Below are positions 25,380 to 33,975 of a DNA stretch of 37,821 nucleotides, piece after piece. The stretch spans positions 1 to 37,821 of the forward strand of contig CAMTKF010000027.1 in the NCBI GenBank assembly GCA_947072905.1, in the 5' to 3' direction. The stretch is from an uncultured Bacteroidales bacterium. Its GTDB lineage: Bacteria; Bacteroidota; Bacteroidia; Bacteroidales; Muribaculaceae. The notes beneath the pieces were generated by a model. It was not told the DNA's origin. It was given only the letters and a program-made list of their open reading frames with translations, and did no database searches. How positions within the stretch are numbered: the first letter of the stretch is position 1; each line of letters opens with the position of its first letter. The translations under genes and the position numbers were made by a program.

Positions 25380-28199
25380 ATGGCACTTACTCAAAGCGAA
25401 GATGCACTGGAAAAAGGTTTGATAAAGACTCTCACGGATATGGCGTATGAATACGTTGAAATCCATGAGGAGACTAACCTTATATCAAATTTCAAACGAC
25501 AGTTGGAAAAACACAATGCCAAGGAACTTGCGCAACATGGCAGAACGGAACTTACGGACAATGAGTTCAATAAGGTCATGCTCTATCTTGAAGGTGGCAC
25601 CACGTTTGAGAAAGCCAAAAAACTGCGGGATTTGCTTCCTTTGGAACTTGACAACGGACAGCGCGTATGGCTTGAATTTCTTAATCGTCATAAATGGTGT
25701 CAGAATGAATTTCAAGTTTCCAACCAGATAACTTTAGAAGGCCGTCGTCAGTGCCGTTATGATGTTACCATTCTGATTAACGGTCTGCCATTGGTGCAGA
25801 TTGAGTTGAAGAAACGTGGTGTTGAATTAAAACAAGCATACAATCAGGTTCAACGCTACCACAAGACATCATTCCACGGTCTGTTCAACTATATTCAGAT
25901 TTTCGTGATTTCCAACGGCGTGAACACCCGCTATTTTGCCAATAACCCTAATAGTGGTTACAAGTTCACGTTTAACTGGACTGATCGGAAGAACAATCCG
26001 TTCAACCAACTAAGTCTTTTCGCGGCTGAATTCTTCGACCCATGCACACTCGGCAAAATTATCAGCAAGTACATCGTACTTCACGAAGGCGATAAATGTA
26101 TGATGGTTTTGCGCCCATATCAATATTATGCCGTTGAGGAAATCCTCAACCGTGTGGTCAACAGCAATGATAACGGCTATATCTGGCACACAACCGGAGC
26201 GGGAAAGACGTTAACCTCATTCAAAGCCGCACAGCTTGTTTCTGAAATTGATGAAATAGACAAGGTGCTTTTTGTCGTTGACAGGCACGACCTCGACACT
26301 CAGACACAGGCGGAATATGAAGCCTTTGAGCCGGGAGCTGTGGATGGCACTGACAGTACTAAGGAACTTATACAGCGTCTCGGAAGTGATAAGAAGATAA
26401 TAATCACCACTATTCAAAAGCTGAATTGCGCAGTCACCAAAGACTATTACAACCGTCATCTTCAAGATGTGCGCGATAAAAAGGTCGTGATGATTTTTGA
26501 TGAGTGCCACCGAAGCCATTTTGGAGAAAGTCACAAAAATATTGTCCACTTCTTTAACAACCTTCAGATATTCGGCTTCACCGGCACTCCGATATTCGTC
26601 GAAAACTCAAAGAATGACCGCACAACCAAAGAAATCTTCGGTAATTGCCTGCACAAGTATCTGATTAAAGATGCTATCGCCGATGACAATGTACTGGGCT
26701 TTCTCGTTGAATATTACACCGGCAACGCAGACCTTGATCTTGAAAGCGATAGCCGTATGCGCGAAGTCGCACGGTTTATCCTCAACAACTTCAATAAGTC
26801 CACTTTTGATGGCGAGTACAACGCTCTGTTTGCCGTTCAGTCAGTGCCGATGCTTTTGCGTTACTACAAGATTTTTAAGGGATTGAATCCAGACATCAAA
26901 ATCGGTGCGATATTCACTTACGCAGCAAACGGCAGTCAGGATGATGAAGCCACCGGCATGAACCGGGGTTTCGCAAATCCGAAAGTCGCCGCCGATGAGA
27001 TGCAGGAAATCATAGATGACTACAACAAAACCTTCGGCACATCCCATTCGGTAGAAAACTTCGGACTCTACTATGACGACATCAACAAGAGAATGAAAAA
27101 GAAAGACCCGAAGATGAAGCCTTTGGACTTGTTGCTCGTCGTCGGGATGTTCCTTACGGGTTTCGATGCCAAGAAGCTCAACACTCTCTATGTTGATAAA
27201 AATCTTGAATATCATGGTCTGTTGCAGGCTTTCAGTCGCACGAATCGTGTACTGAACGAGAAAAAGAGATTCGGAAAGGTGATCTGCTTCCGCGACCTCA
27301 AAAGCAACGTGGATGCGTCTATAAAGCTGTTCTCCGACAATAATCCTATTGAAGATATAGTGCGTCCGCCGTTCAAGGATGTCAAGCGCGAGTACATTGA
27401 AAAAACCGAACAGTTCCTGTCTAAGTATCCGAATGTTGATGAGATAGACAATCTTGAAAGTGAGAACGACAAAGTGGCGTTTGTCCTTGCTTTCCGCGAC
27501 ATAATCAAGAAACACGCTGAAATGCAGATTTATGAGGAATATTCGCCTTCGGATATATCTTTCATAATGACTGAGCAGGAGTTTCAGGACTTCCGCAGCA
27601 AGTATCTTGACATAGCACAGAATTTCGGTTCAAAACCGGCAAAGGTTGCCGCCGAACCCGCTGCCGCTTATGGCGCCGAACCGGAAACGACACTTGAAGA
27701 TATTGACTTTTGTCTTGAACTGCTACACAGCGACGTAATCAACGTGGCATACATCCTCGCGCTGATTCACGACCTTGACCCGGCAAGCGATGATTACTCT
27801 GAAAAACGCCGTGAGATTCTTGACACGATGATTCGTGATGCCGAGATGCGCAGCAAGGCTGAGCTTATCGACGGTTTCATCAGCGAGAATGTCGATGCCA
27901 ATCAGGATGAGTTCCGGCGGTCTAAGGCTGACGGCACAATAGATCTTGAATCACGACTGGTGGATTATGTACGCAGAGCAAAAGACCGTGCCGTAGAGCA
28001 ACTTGCTGCGGAGGAAGAAATCGACCAGACGGCACTTCATAAGTTCATGGAGGAATACGACTATCTCCACCGTGAGAAGGACGAGATACTTCAGGATGCC
28101 ATAAAGAAAAAGAAACTCGGTCTGAAACAACGCCGCAGCGTATTCAACCGTATTCTTCAAAAACTTCGTAAAATAATAGAAATCTACAACTGGGAATAA
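25380..28199 (+). CDS. hsdR: type I restriction endonuclease, R subunit
   Basis: 939 residues. It forms an R2M2S complex that translocates DNA with ATP and cuts unmodified DNA away from the recognition site. The nuclease domain has the PD-(D/E)xK pattern: Asp128 in CRYDVTILINGL, Glu142-x-Lys144 in QIELKKRG. The helicase motor has Walker A TTGAGKT (271-277) and DECH box IFDECHRSHFG (372-382), then GFTGTPIF and later VGMFLTGFDAKKL, with FSRTNRVLNEKK as motif VI. The C-terminal 200 residues are helical and would contact the MTase. hsdM starts 3 bp after the stop. Confidence 0.96.
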   Translation: MALTQSEDALEKGLIKTLTDMAYEYVEIHEETNLISNFKRQLEKHNAKELAQHGRTELTDNEFNKVMLYLEGGTTFEKAKKLRDLLPLELDNGQRVWLEFLNRHKWCQNEFQVSNQITLEGRRQCRYDVTILINGLPLVQIELKKRGVELKQAYNQVQRYHKTSFHGLFNYIQIFVISNGVNTRYFANNPNSGYKFTFNWTDRKNNPFNQLSLFAAEFFDPCTLGKIISKYIVLHEGDKCMMVLRPYQYYAVEEILNRVVNSNDNGYIWHTTGAGKTLTSFKAAQLVSEIDEIDKVLFVVDRHDLDTQTQAEYEAFEPGAVDGTDSTKELIQRLGSDKKIIITTIQKLNCAVTKDYYNRHLQDVRDKKVVMIFDECHRSHFGESHKNIVHFFNNLQIFGFTGTPIFVENSKNDRTTKEIFGNCLHKYLIKDAIADDNVLGFLVEYYTGNADLDLESDSRMREVARFILNNFNKSTFDGEYNALFAVQSVPMLLRYYKIFKGLNPDIKIGAIFTYAANGSQDDEATGMNRGFANPKVAADEMQEIIDDYNKTFGTSHSVENFGLYYDDINKRMKKKDPKMKPLDLLLVVGMFLTGFDAKKLNTLYVDKNLEYHGLLQAFSRTNRVLNEKKRFGKVICFRDLKSNVDASIKLFSDNNPIEDIVRPPFKDVKREYIEKTEQFLSKYPNVDEIDNLESENDKVAFVLAFRDIIKKHAEMQIYEEYSPSDISFIMTEQEFQDFRSKYLDIAQNFGSKPAKVAAEPAAAYGAEPETTLEDIDFCLELLHSDVINVAYILALIHDLDPASDDYSEKRREILDTMIRDAEMRSKAELIDGFISENVDANQDEFRRSKADGTIDLESRLVDYVRRAKDRAVEQLAAEEEIDQTALHKFMEEYDYLHREKDEILQDAIKKKKLGLKQRRSVFNRILQKLRKIIEIYNWE

Positions 28200-28202
28200 T
28201 AT

Positions 28203-29747
28203 ATGAGCGAGGAACTCCAGCAGCAGCTTCGCAGTCAGCTTTGGACTGTGGCAAACAACCTTCGCGGCAATATGTCGGCGAGCGACTTTATGTATTTCAC
28301 CCTCGGATTCATATTCTACAAATACTTGTCCGAGAAGATTGAGATGTATGCCGATGACATATTGTCGGAGGACGGTGTTACATTCAAGAATGCTTGGGCA
28401 AGCGACGATGCCGAGTTGAAAGCCGACATAAAAGACGAGTGTCTAAGCAACCTCGGATACTTCCTTGAGCCGGAGTTCCTTTTCTCAAGCATTATCGAGG
28501 CGGTTGACCGCAGAGAGAACATCCTGCCTCAACTTGAACGCTCGCTGAAGAAAATAGAGGACAGCACCGTAGGTCAGGACAGCAATGAGGATTTTGGCGG
28601 TCTTTTCTCCGACATTGACCTCGCTTCGCCTAAGTTGGGAAAGTCTGCCGATGATAAGAATACACTAATTTCCAACGTGCTTGTAGCCCTCAACGGCATA
28701 GACTTCGGACTTAACGAGGCTTCCGACATCGACATTCTCGGCGATGCATACGAGTATATGATCGGTCAGTTTGCTGCCGGTGCCGGTAAAAAAGCCGGTG
28801 AGTTTTACACTCCTCAGGAGGTTAGTCAGATTCTCGCCGAGGTAGTGACCACTGGAAAGACACGTCTGCGCGATGTATATGACCCTACTTGCGGTTCCGG
28901 CTCCCTTCTTCTGCGCACAGCACGCAACGGCAATGCCGACACCATTTATGGACAAGAGAAAAACCCCACCACATTCAATCTTGCCCGTATGAATATGCTC
29001 CTTCATGGTGTCAAGTACAAGGATTTCACCATAGAAAACGGTGACACCCTCGAAGCTGATGCTTTCCCCGACAGAGAGTTTGATGCCGTGGTTGCAAATC
29101 CTCCTTTCTCGGCACAATGGAGCGCGGCGGAGAAATTCAACTCTGACGACCGTTTCAGCAAGGCAGGGGCATTGGCTCCGAAATCGAAAGCGGACTACGC
29201 TTTCATCCTGCACATGATTCATCATCTCAATGAGGGCGGTACACTCGCCTGTGTAGCTCCCCACGGCGTACTATTCCGTGGTAATGCCGAGGGTAAGATA
29301 CGCCGTTATCTCATTGAGAACAAGAACTACATTGACGCTATTATCGGTTTGCCACCAAACATCTTCTACGGCACGGGAATACCAACCTGCATCATCGTAG
29401 CCAAGAAATGCCGCAAGGAGGATGACTCCATTCTCTTTATTGATGCAAGCCGGGAGTTTGAGAAGGTTAAGACGCAAAACAAACTGCGCCCCGAACACAT
29501 ACAGAAGATTGTAGATACCTATCGCAATCGTACTGAAATCGAAAAATACAGCCATCTGGCTTCGCTTAAGGAGATAGCCGACAACGATTATAACCTCAAC
29601 ATTCCCCGCTATGTAGATACATTCGAGGAAGAGGAAGAAATCGACATCAAGGCAGTAATGGCAGACATCAAAGAGCTTGAAGCGAAACGCTCTGAACTCG
29701 ACGCGCAAATCGAAGTGTATCTCCGCGAACTTGGAATCGTGGAATAA
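28203..29747 (+). CDS. hsdM: type I DNA methyltransferase, M subunit
   Basis: 514 residues. The N-terminal HsdM helical domain (LRSQLWTVANNLRGNMSASD, about 9-28) precedes a gamma-class N6-adenine methyltransferase: SAM motif I DPTCGSGS (227-234), TPQE before it, and catalytic NPPF (299-302) followed by SAQW. The C-terminus is a charged helix (DIKELEAKRSELDAQIEVYL) that packs against HsdS. It methylates adenines in the host's copy of the target sequence chosen by HsdS. Confidence 0.96.
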   Translation: MSEELQQQLRSQLWTVANNLRGNMSASDFMYFTLGFIFYKYLSEKIEMYADDILSEDGVTFKNAWASDDAELKADIKDECLSNLGYFLEPEFLFSSIIEAVDRRENILPQLERSLKKIEDSTVGQDSNEDFGGLFSDIDLASPKLGKSADDKNTLISNVLVALNGIDFGLNEASDIDILGDAYEYMIGQFAAGAGKKAGEFYTPQEVSQILAEVVTTGKTRLRDVYDPTCGSGSLLLRTARNGNADTIYGQEKNPTTFNLARMNMLLHGVKYKDFTIENGDTLEADAFPDREFDAVVANPPFSAQWSAAEKFNSDDRFSKAGALAPKSKADYAFILHMIHHLNEGGTLACVAPHGVLFRGNAEGKIRRYLIENKNYIDAIIGLPPNIFYGTGIPTCIIVAKKCRKEDDSILFIDASREFEKVKTQNKLRPEHIQKIVDTYRNRTEIEKYSHLASLKEIADNDYNLNIPRYVDTFEEEEEIDIKAVMADIKELEAKRSELDAQIEVYLRELGIVE

Positions 29748-29785
29748 GAATCCTTAATGTTGAACAGTAAAGATTGAAAATCCCG

Positions 29786-31021
29786 ATGACTGACACTGAA
29801 AACAATAAAAACTCCAATTCGCCCGTTTTGCGCTTCCCCGGCTTCACCGAGCCGTGGAAAAAGTGTCGACTGGGTGACTATATACGCATTTTTAGCGGAG
29901 AAAGCCCCAATTGTGTTAGTTCAAAATTTGGAATAATACCATATTACAAGGTTGAACAACTAAATTGGTGTGAGAAATATTTAGGAGAAACTCCATATCT
30001 GAGCCAACGAGGAAAGAATATTTTACCAGAAGGCTGTGTCGTTTTCTCTAAAAGAGGTGCCGCAATCCTAACCAACAAGGTCAGAATGAATCTCTTCCCG
30101 ATTAATATTGATACCAATTTGATGGGAATTAAAGCAGATAATTCGTTTATCTCAGATCAATATTTGTTTTATTTCATTCTCCGAGCAAGATTAAGTCGAA
30201 TTGCGGATACCTCAACTATTCCTCAAATCAATAATATTCATATTAATCCCATCACTATACATGTTCCATCTTTAGAAGAGCAAGAAAAAATAACTCGGTC
30301 CTTGGGACTACTCGATGAGCGCATAGCTACCCAAAGGAGGCTGATTGAGGATTTGGAAAAACTAAAGTCCTCAATTGTTGAAGAAGTATACTGCTCACCA
30401 AGAGAAAATGTCCCTCGTCAGAGAATCAATAAGAAATATGTTGATAACTGGTCAGTATGTCAACTTGGTGATATTTGCACACGCATAACAAGGAGAAATA
30501 CCACTATTGAATCAAACCGTATTCTTACAATCGCAGCTCAATATGGACTGATTGATCAATGTTCATTCTTCAACAAAGTAGTTGCAAGTGAGAATCTAAG
30601 CAATTATTATATTCTTAAAAAGGGCGATTTCGCATACAATAAAAGTTATTCAGGTGATTATATTTGGGGCGCAGTAAAAAGGTTGGACAAATATGAATCA
30701 GGTGTATTGTCTCCCCTCTATATCTGCTTCCAGCCAAAAGAAAAACTCATTGACTCAGATTATCTTTTGTTTTACTTTGAGTCAAAGAAATGGCACAAAG
30801 ATATTGCAGAAATTGTTGTTGAAGGAGCAAGAAATCACGGACTGCTGAATGTCTCGATAAAAGATTTCTTTAATATGCTAATACCTTTGCCATCGCTTGA
30901 TGAGCAAAGAGATATAGCAGCCACTATTAGAGCCGTTTTGATAAAGATAGAATGCGAGAGAACAATATTACAAAGATATGAAAGTCAGAAAGGCTACCTT
31001 CTATCAAAGATGCTCATATAA
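29786..31021 (+). CDS. hsdS: type I specificity subunit S, expressed copy (TRD1a-TRD2a)
   Basis: 411 residues from ATG 29786; the TTG at 29774 would add four residues and is less likely. It sets the DNA target of the complex through two recognition domains: TRD1 (about 15-165) and TRD2 (about 215-365). These are separated by the coiled conserved region SLGLLDERIATQRRLIED (about 172-189) and closed by a second one ending YLLSKMLI. DNA at the 5' end and at the central region is repeated inverted in the silent copies downstream, so this gene is the expression locus of an inversion system. Its 3' end overlaps the convergent silent cassette by 8 bp. Confidence 0.93.
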   Translation: MTDTENNKNSNSPVLRFPGFTEPWKKCRLGDYIRIFSGESPNCVSSKFGIIPYYKVEQLNWCEKYLGETPYLSQRGKNILPEGCVVFSKRGAAILTNKVRMNLFPINIDTNLMGIKADNSFISDQYLFYFILRARLSRIADTSTIPQINNIHINPITIHVPSLEEQEKITRSLGLLDERIATQRRLIEDLEKLKSSIVEEVYCSPRENVPRQRINKKYVDNWSVCQLGDICTRITRRNTTIESNRILTIAAQYGLIDQCSFFNKVVASENLSNYYILKKGDFAYNKSYSGDYIWGAVKRLDKYESGVLSPLYICFQPKEKLIDSDYLLFYFESKKWHKDIAEIVVEGARNHGLLNVSIKDFFNMLIPLPSLDEQRDIAATIRAVLIKIECERTILQRYESQKGYLLSKMLI

Positions 31022-31034
31022 ACATCTTCGATAG
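31001..31034. repeat. inverted repeat at the convergent hsdS ends
   Basis: CTATCAAAGATG (31001-31012) and CATCTTCGATAG (31023-31034) match at 11 of 12 positions. They encode the shared C-terminus LLSKM on opposite strands and could also act as a hairpin between the convergent genes or as a further recombination site. Confidence 0.55.
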
Positions 31035-31637
31035 CAGATAGATTCTCTGTTGAATATATCTGTTATGCAATTCTATTTCTGTCGATATTTTGTCGGTTAA
31101 CAACTGGAGAGTATTGAAGATCTTTATTTGATATTCTTTTGCGGGAAGTGAGAATTTTATATTCATCAACGATGGCTTATGTAAATTGAAGCGAGTGCTG
31201 CCTTGTGCATAGGGGATTATCTTCCTACGGAAATAAGTCGTTGAAGTAAAGTATCCCATATAAGGGGGATACACCATTTCAGACTCTTGAATATGTATGC
31301 CAAAACAAAAACTATTCAAGTATAGTTCTTTAGCATTCCCCATATATACAGCGGAATAGCCAATTTCTTCGGGCGTTTCCGACGACAGGGTAAACAGTAA
31401 ATCGCCCGTGCGTACCTTATTCTGATTCTCTCCGTCTCTAATCTCCACATTATCAAAATTGTAATCGGTTATCACTTGATTCTGATATACGTTCAGATAT
31501 GAGATAAAAGGCTTTCCATAGCCAAAATCTTCAGCGGATTTCCCGGTCAAACCTCCATAATCAATGCCAATTTCATTGAATGACGTTTTGCAATCCGTGG
31601 TCAATGTTTCATATAGCGTTTCATTTATTGAGGACAT
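31014..31637 (-). CDS. silent hsdS half-gene (TRD2c cassette)
   Basis: 207 residues from its internal ATG. The frame continues upstream to 31658, where IEDIFQS matches the central region of hsdS (IEDLEKL), and a stop lies just before that. It therefore carries only a second recognition domain plus the C-terminal conserved helix ending YLLSKMFI. No promoter or ribosome binding site is visible, and the stop of the neighbouring silent copy is only 23 bp from the first homologous codon. It is best read as a storage cassette whose module can be joined to the expressed hsdS by inversion. The repeat it shares with hsdS is only 10 bp perfect, so its use is less certain than that of TRD2b. Confidence 0.8.
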   Translation of the reverse strand: MSSINETLYETLTTDCKTSFNEIGIDYGGLTGKSAEDFGYGKPFISYLNVYQNQVITDYNFDNVEIRDGENQNKVRTGDLLFTLSSETPEEIGYSAVYMGNAKELYLNSFCFGIHIQESEMVYPPYMGYFTSTTYFRRKIIPYAQGSTRFNLHKPSLMNIKFSLPAKEYQIKIFNTLQLLTDKISTEIELHNRYIQQRIYLLSKMFI

Positions 31638-31663
31638 TGATTGAAATATATCCTCAATCTATG

Positions 31664-32884
31664 TCACACGAACATCTTGGATAACAAATATTCTCGTTGC
31701 TCTGTGTAATGGGTCAATATGGACTTTTCAAGAATAATCTTGTCGCTAATTGTATCCAAGCATTTAGCGAGGGTTAATGCCTCGCTTTCATCGGTTGGCA
31801 GAGGGACGCTGTTTGCTAAGAATCCACTGTTTGTGATGTTGATTGTGTTTTTCGCACCTTTCTGAATTATAGGATGAAGATAGTTAAAAGTATTTACCTC
31901 GCTCTCAAAGTAGTAACCCAGCAATATACCAATCCAATCATATTTAGGAACAAATACCCCATATAATGGGGAAATAGCTGCCGGTAATTTCTGAGTGTTG
32001 CGTTTGACTATTCCATAAGGGAAACTCCCGGTCGGGCTTTTGGTATATATAATATCCCCATAGCGAGCAACATTATAATGTCCTGTCTCTTTTGCAGCAA
32101 ATGAGCGACCAAGATATTCTATCTGATTTACAACTCCCTCAGAAACCGATACCGAGCAAACATTGTATCCCGCAGAGTTTTTTTCGCCGCGCTCGGTCAG
32201 AATGTCACTTAATGAGGTCAACTTCCACGACTTCTTGGATAAGCCTCTTGATATTGCGTTTTGTAGTAATGCTCTACGCAAAGATATAAAATCCTCAATC
32301 AGCCTCCTTTGAGTTGCAATGCGCTCGTCAAGGAGTTGTAAAAAATATGCGATTTTTGATTGTTCATCAATTGAAGGAATAGAGACCACGAGCGATTTCA
32401 AGGATTCTTTATAGAGATGGACAACGGAAACACCTTGGGCTAATTTGGCGATCTCCCGCTTGCGTACCCCATTTAGTTGATAGCACAAAAAAGAACCACT
32501 ATCATTATTCAATCGAATAATATTTAAGTCTCCCCCTAAGAAAACATCATTTTTGAGGACACATCGTGCAGTGGCAATATCTTCGGCAGTTTCGCCTGAG
32601 GATGGGATTATGACATCATTTGCCACACTTTTAATCAGGCTGTCTTCTGGTAAATTCGTCCTACTGATAACGTTTGTGATATTTGTGGCAGTATACGTGG
32701 TATATAGTTCTCCATATAGAATGCATGGTTTCCCGTTCTCATTCCTTTGGTCTTTAGATATACCTGCACCTTTACTGAATGTCGCGATTTTCCCTAATCG
32801 AATTCTTCTCCACGGTTCGGTGAATCCGGGGAAGCGCAGGGAGGGTGCGGATGTGGAAACGGGCGAATTGATGCGATATTTTCT
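31664..32884 (-). CDS. silent hsdS copy (TRD1b-TRD2b), no start codon
   Basis: An open frame of 406 codons between stops, the length of a full hsdS, but it has no ATG in its N-terminal part; the first usable start (GTG near 32626) would lose most of TRD1. The translation begins INSPVSTSAPSLRFPGFTEP, matching the expressed gene's NSNSPVLRFPGFTEPW. It continues with a different TRD1, the central LLDERIATQRRLIED, a different TRD2 and the end YLLSKMFV. It is thus complete except for the first ten or so codons and promoter, which inversion at CAATTCGCCCGTTT would supply in frame. Confidence 0.85.
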   Translation of the reverse strand, partial: RKYRINSPVSTSAPSLRFPGFTEPWRRIRLGKIATFSKGAGISKDQRNENGKPCILYGELYTTYTATNITNVISRTNLPEDSLIKSVANDVIIPSSGETAEDIATARCVLKNDVFLGGDLNIIRLNNDSGSFLCYQLNGVRKREIAKLAQGVSVVHLYKESLKSLVVSIPSIDEQSKIAYFLQLLDERIATQRRLIEDFISLRRALLQNAISRGLSKKSWKLTSLSDILTERGEKNSAGYNVCSVSVSEGVVNQIEYLGRSFAAKETGHYNVARYGDIIYTKSPTGSFPYGIVKRNTQKLPAAISPLYGVFVPKYDWIGILLGYYFESEVNTFNYLHPIIQKGAKNTINITNSGFLANSVPLPTDESEALTLAKCLDTISDKIILEKSILTHYTEQREYLLSKMFV

Positions 32885-32916
32885 TTAATTATCCTAATCA
32901 ATTCATTTCAACGAAT

Positions 32917-33846
32917 ATGGAAAAAGAAAAAATCACAATCAAAGATCTCGCTGTCCTTTGGAAAAAGGACAAGCGACAGTATGTGAAGCAATCCACATAC
33001 TCAGCCTACGCCCTAATCGTAGAGAATCAAATAATCCCGACATTCGGGAATCTTTACGCCTTGACCGAAGCGGATGTGCAGTCGTTTGTAATCGACCGAC
33101 TTAACTCCGGTCTGAGTCAGAAGTACGTCAAGGACATACTCATAGTCCTGAAAATGATAGTTCGCTTCGGCGAAAAGCACGGCTATCTCCAACACTGCGA
33201 GTGGGACATCAAATATCCGACCGCTCCCGAAAAGCAAGGCTTAGAAGTCCTGACAGCCGCAAACCACCGCAAAATTCTGGACTACATCAGCCAGAACTTC
33301 ACATTCCGCAATCTCGGCATATACGTCTGCCTTACGACCGGGCTACGCATCGGGGAGGTATGCGGCTTGAAATGGTGCGATCTCGACATTGAACGCTCAA
33401 TGCTGACTGTGCAACGCACGGTGGAGAGAATCTATGTTCTCGAAGATGACGGCACCAAACACACTCAAATCGTCGTCAATACTCCCAAGACCGCAAACTC
33501 CGCCCGCGAAATACCGCTCAACAAGCCCCTGATGACAATGATACGACCCTTTAAGAAGGTCGTCAACAACGAATACTACGTCATAAGCAACGAGCCGCAG
33601 CCCATTGAGCCGCGTACCTACCGCAACTACTACATGAAGCTGATGAAACAGCTCGGCATACCCCCGCTGAAATTTCACGGACTACGCCATAGTTTCGCCA
33701 CACGCTGCATCGAAAGCAACTGCGATTACAAAACGGTCAGCGTCATACTCGGCCATGCCGACATCGCCACAACTCTCAACCTTTACGTCCATCCGGGCGC
33801 TGAGCAAAAGAAAAAGTGCATCGACAAAATGCTCCGCTCCCTCTGA
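32917..33846 (+). CDS. tyrosine recombinase, probable hsdS invertase
   Basis: 309 residues. N-terminal core-binding (SAM-like) domain at about 1-105, catalytic domain after it. Catalytic set: Arg144 (TTGLRIGEVCGL), His254-x-x-Arg257 (FHGLRHSF), His280 (ILGHADI) and Tyr290 (LNLYVHP). Located 47 bp beyond the last hsdS inverted repeat and separate from the element's own integrase, it is the natural candidate for hsdS inversion, an arrangement known for Bacteroidota type I systems. It lacks the arm-binding domain that the element integrase has. Confidence 0.93.
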   Translation: MEKEKITIKDLAVLWKKDKRQYVKQSTYSAYALIVENQIIPTFGNLYALTEADVQSFVIDRLNSGLSQKYVKDILIVLKMIVRFGEKHGYLQHCEWDIKYPTAPEKQGLEVLTAANHRKILDYISQNFTFRNLGIYVCLTTGLRIGEVCGLKWCDLDIERSMLTVQRTVERIYVLEDDGTKHTQIVVNTPKTANSAREIPLNKPLMTMIRPFKKVVNNEYYVISNEPQPIEPRTYRNYYMKLMKQLGIPPLKFHGLRHSFATRCIESNCDYKTVSVILGHADIATTLNLYVHPGAEQKKKCIDKMLRSL

Positions 33847-33872
33847 CGCGGAGAAACATCCCCGCTACAATA

Positions 33873-33917
33873 GTTTGGTTTGGTTCGGGCTTTATATATG
33901 CCCAACCAAACCTAAAC
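33873..33917. repeat. GGTTTGG palindrome, copy B
   Basis: Arms GTTTGGTTTGGTTCGGGC (33873-33890) and GCCCAACCAAACCTAAAC (33900-33917), loop TTTATATAT. It lies between the convergent recombinase and AbiEii genes, where it may serve as a terminator. See copies A and C. Confidence 0.7.
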
Positions 33918-33975
33918 TTATATGGAAATACTCAGCAAAAAGAAGGTTGGGTGTGAGTGTTGTTGTCCTCATAGG

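Larger units (their letters stand above)
29815..32870. other. invertible hsdS region (shufflon-like)
   Basis: Inverted repeats link the expressed hsdS to the silent copy. The 5' repeat is a 14-bp perfect match CAATTCGCCCGTTT (29815-29828 with 32857-32870), then TGCGCTTCCCCGG (29829-29841 with 32826-32838) and a further near-identical 17 bp; the silent side has 18 extra bases between the first two blocks. The central repeat is a 23-bp perfect match (30332-30354 with 32289-32311). A shorter 10-bp version, GATTGAGGAT, opens the third cassette (31650-31659). Inversion at each pair would exchange modules in frame. The adjoining recombinase gene starts 47 bp after the outermost repeat. Confidence 0.85.

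Noticed and set aside
32627-32884. Silent hsdS copy starting at the GTG near 32626, with the upstream part as spacer
   Set aside because: The frame stays open to 32884 and encodes the matching N-terminus (LRFPGFTEPW), so the copy is full length without a start codon.
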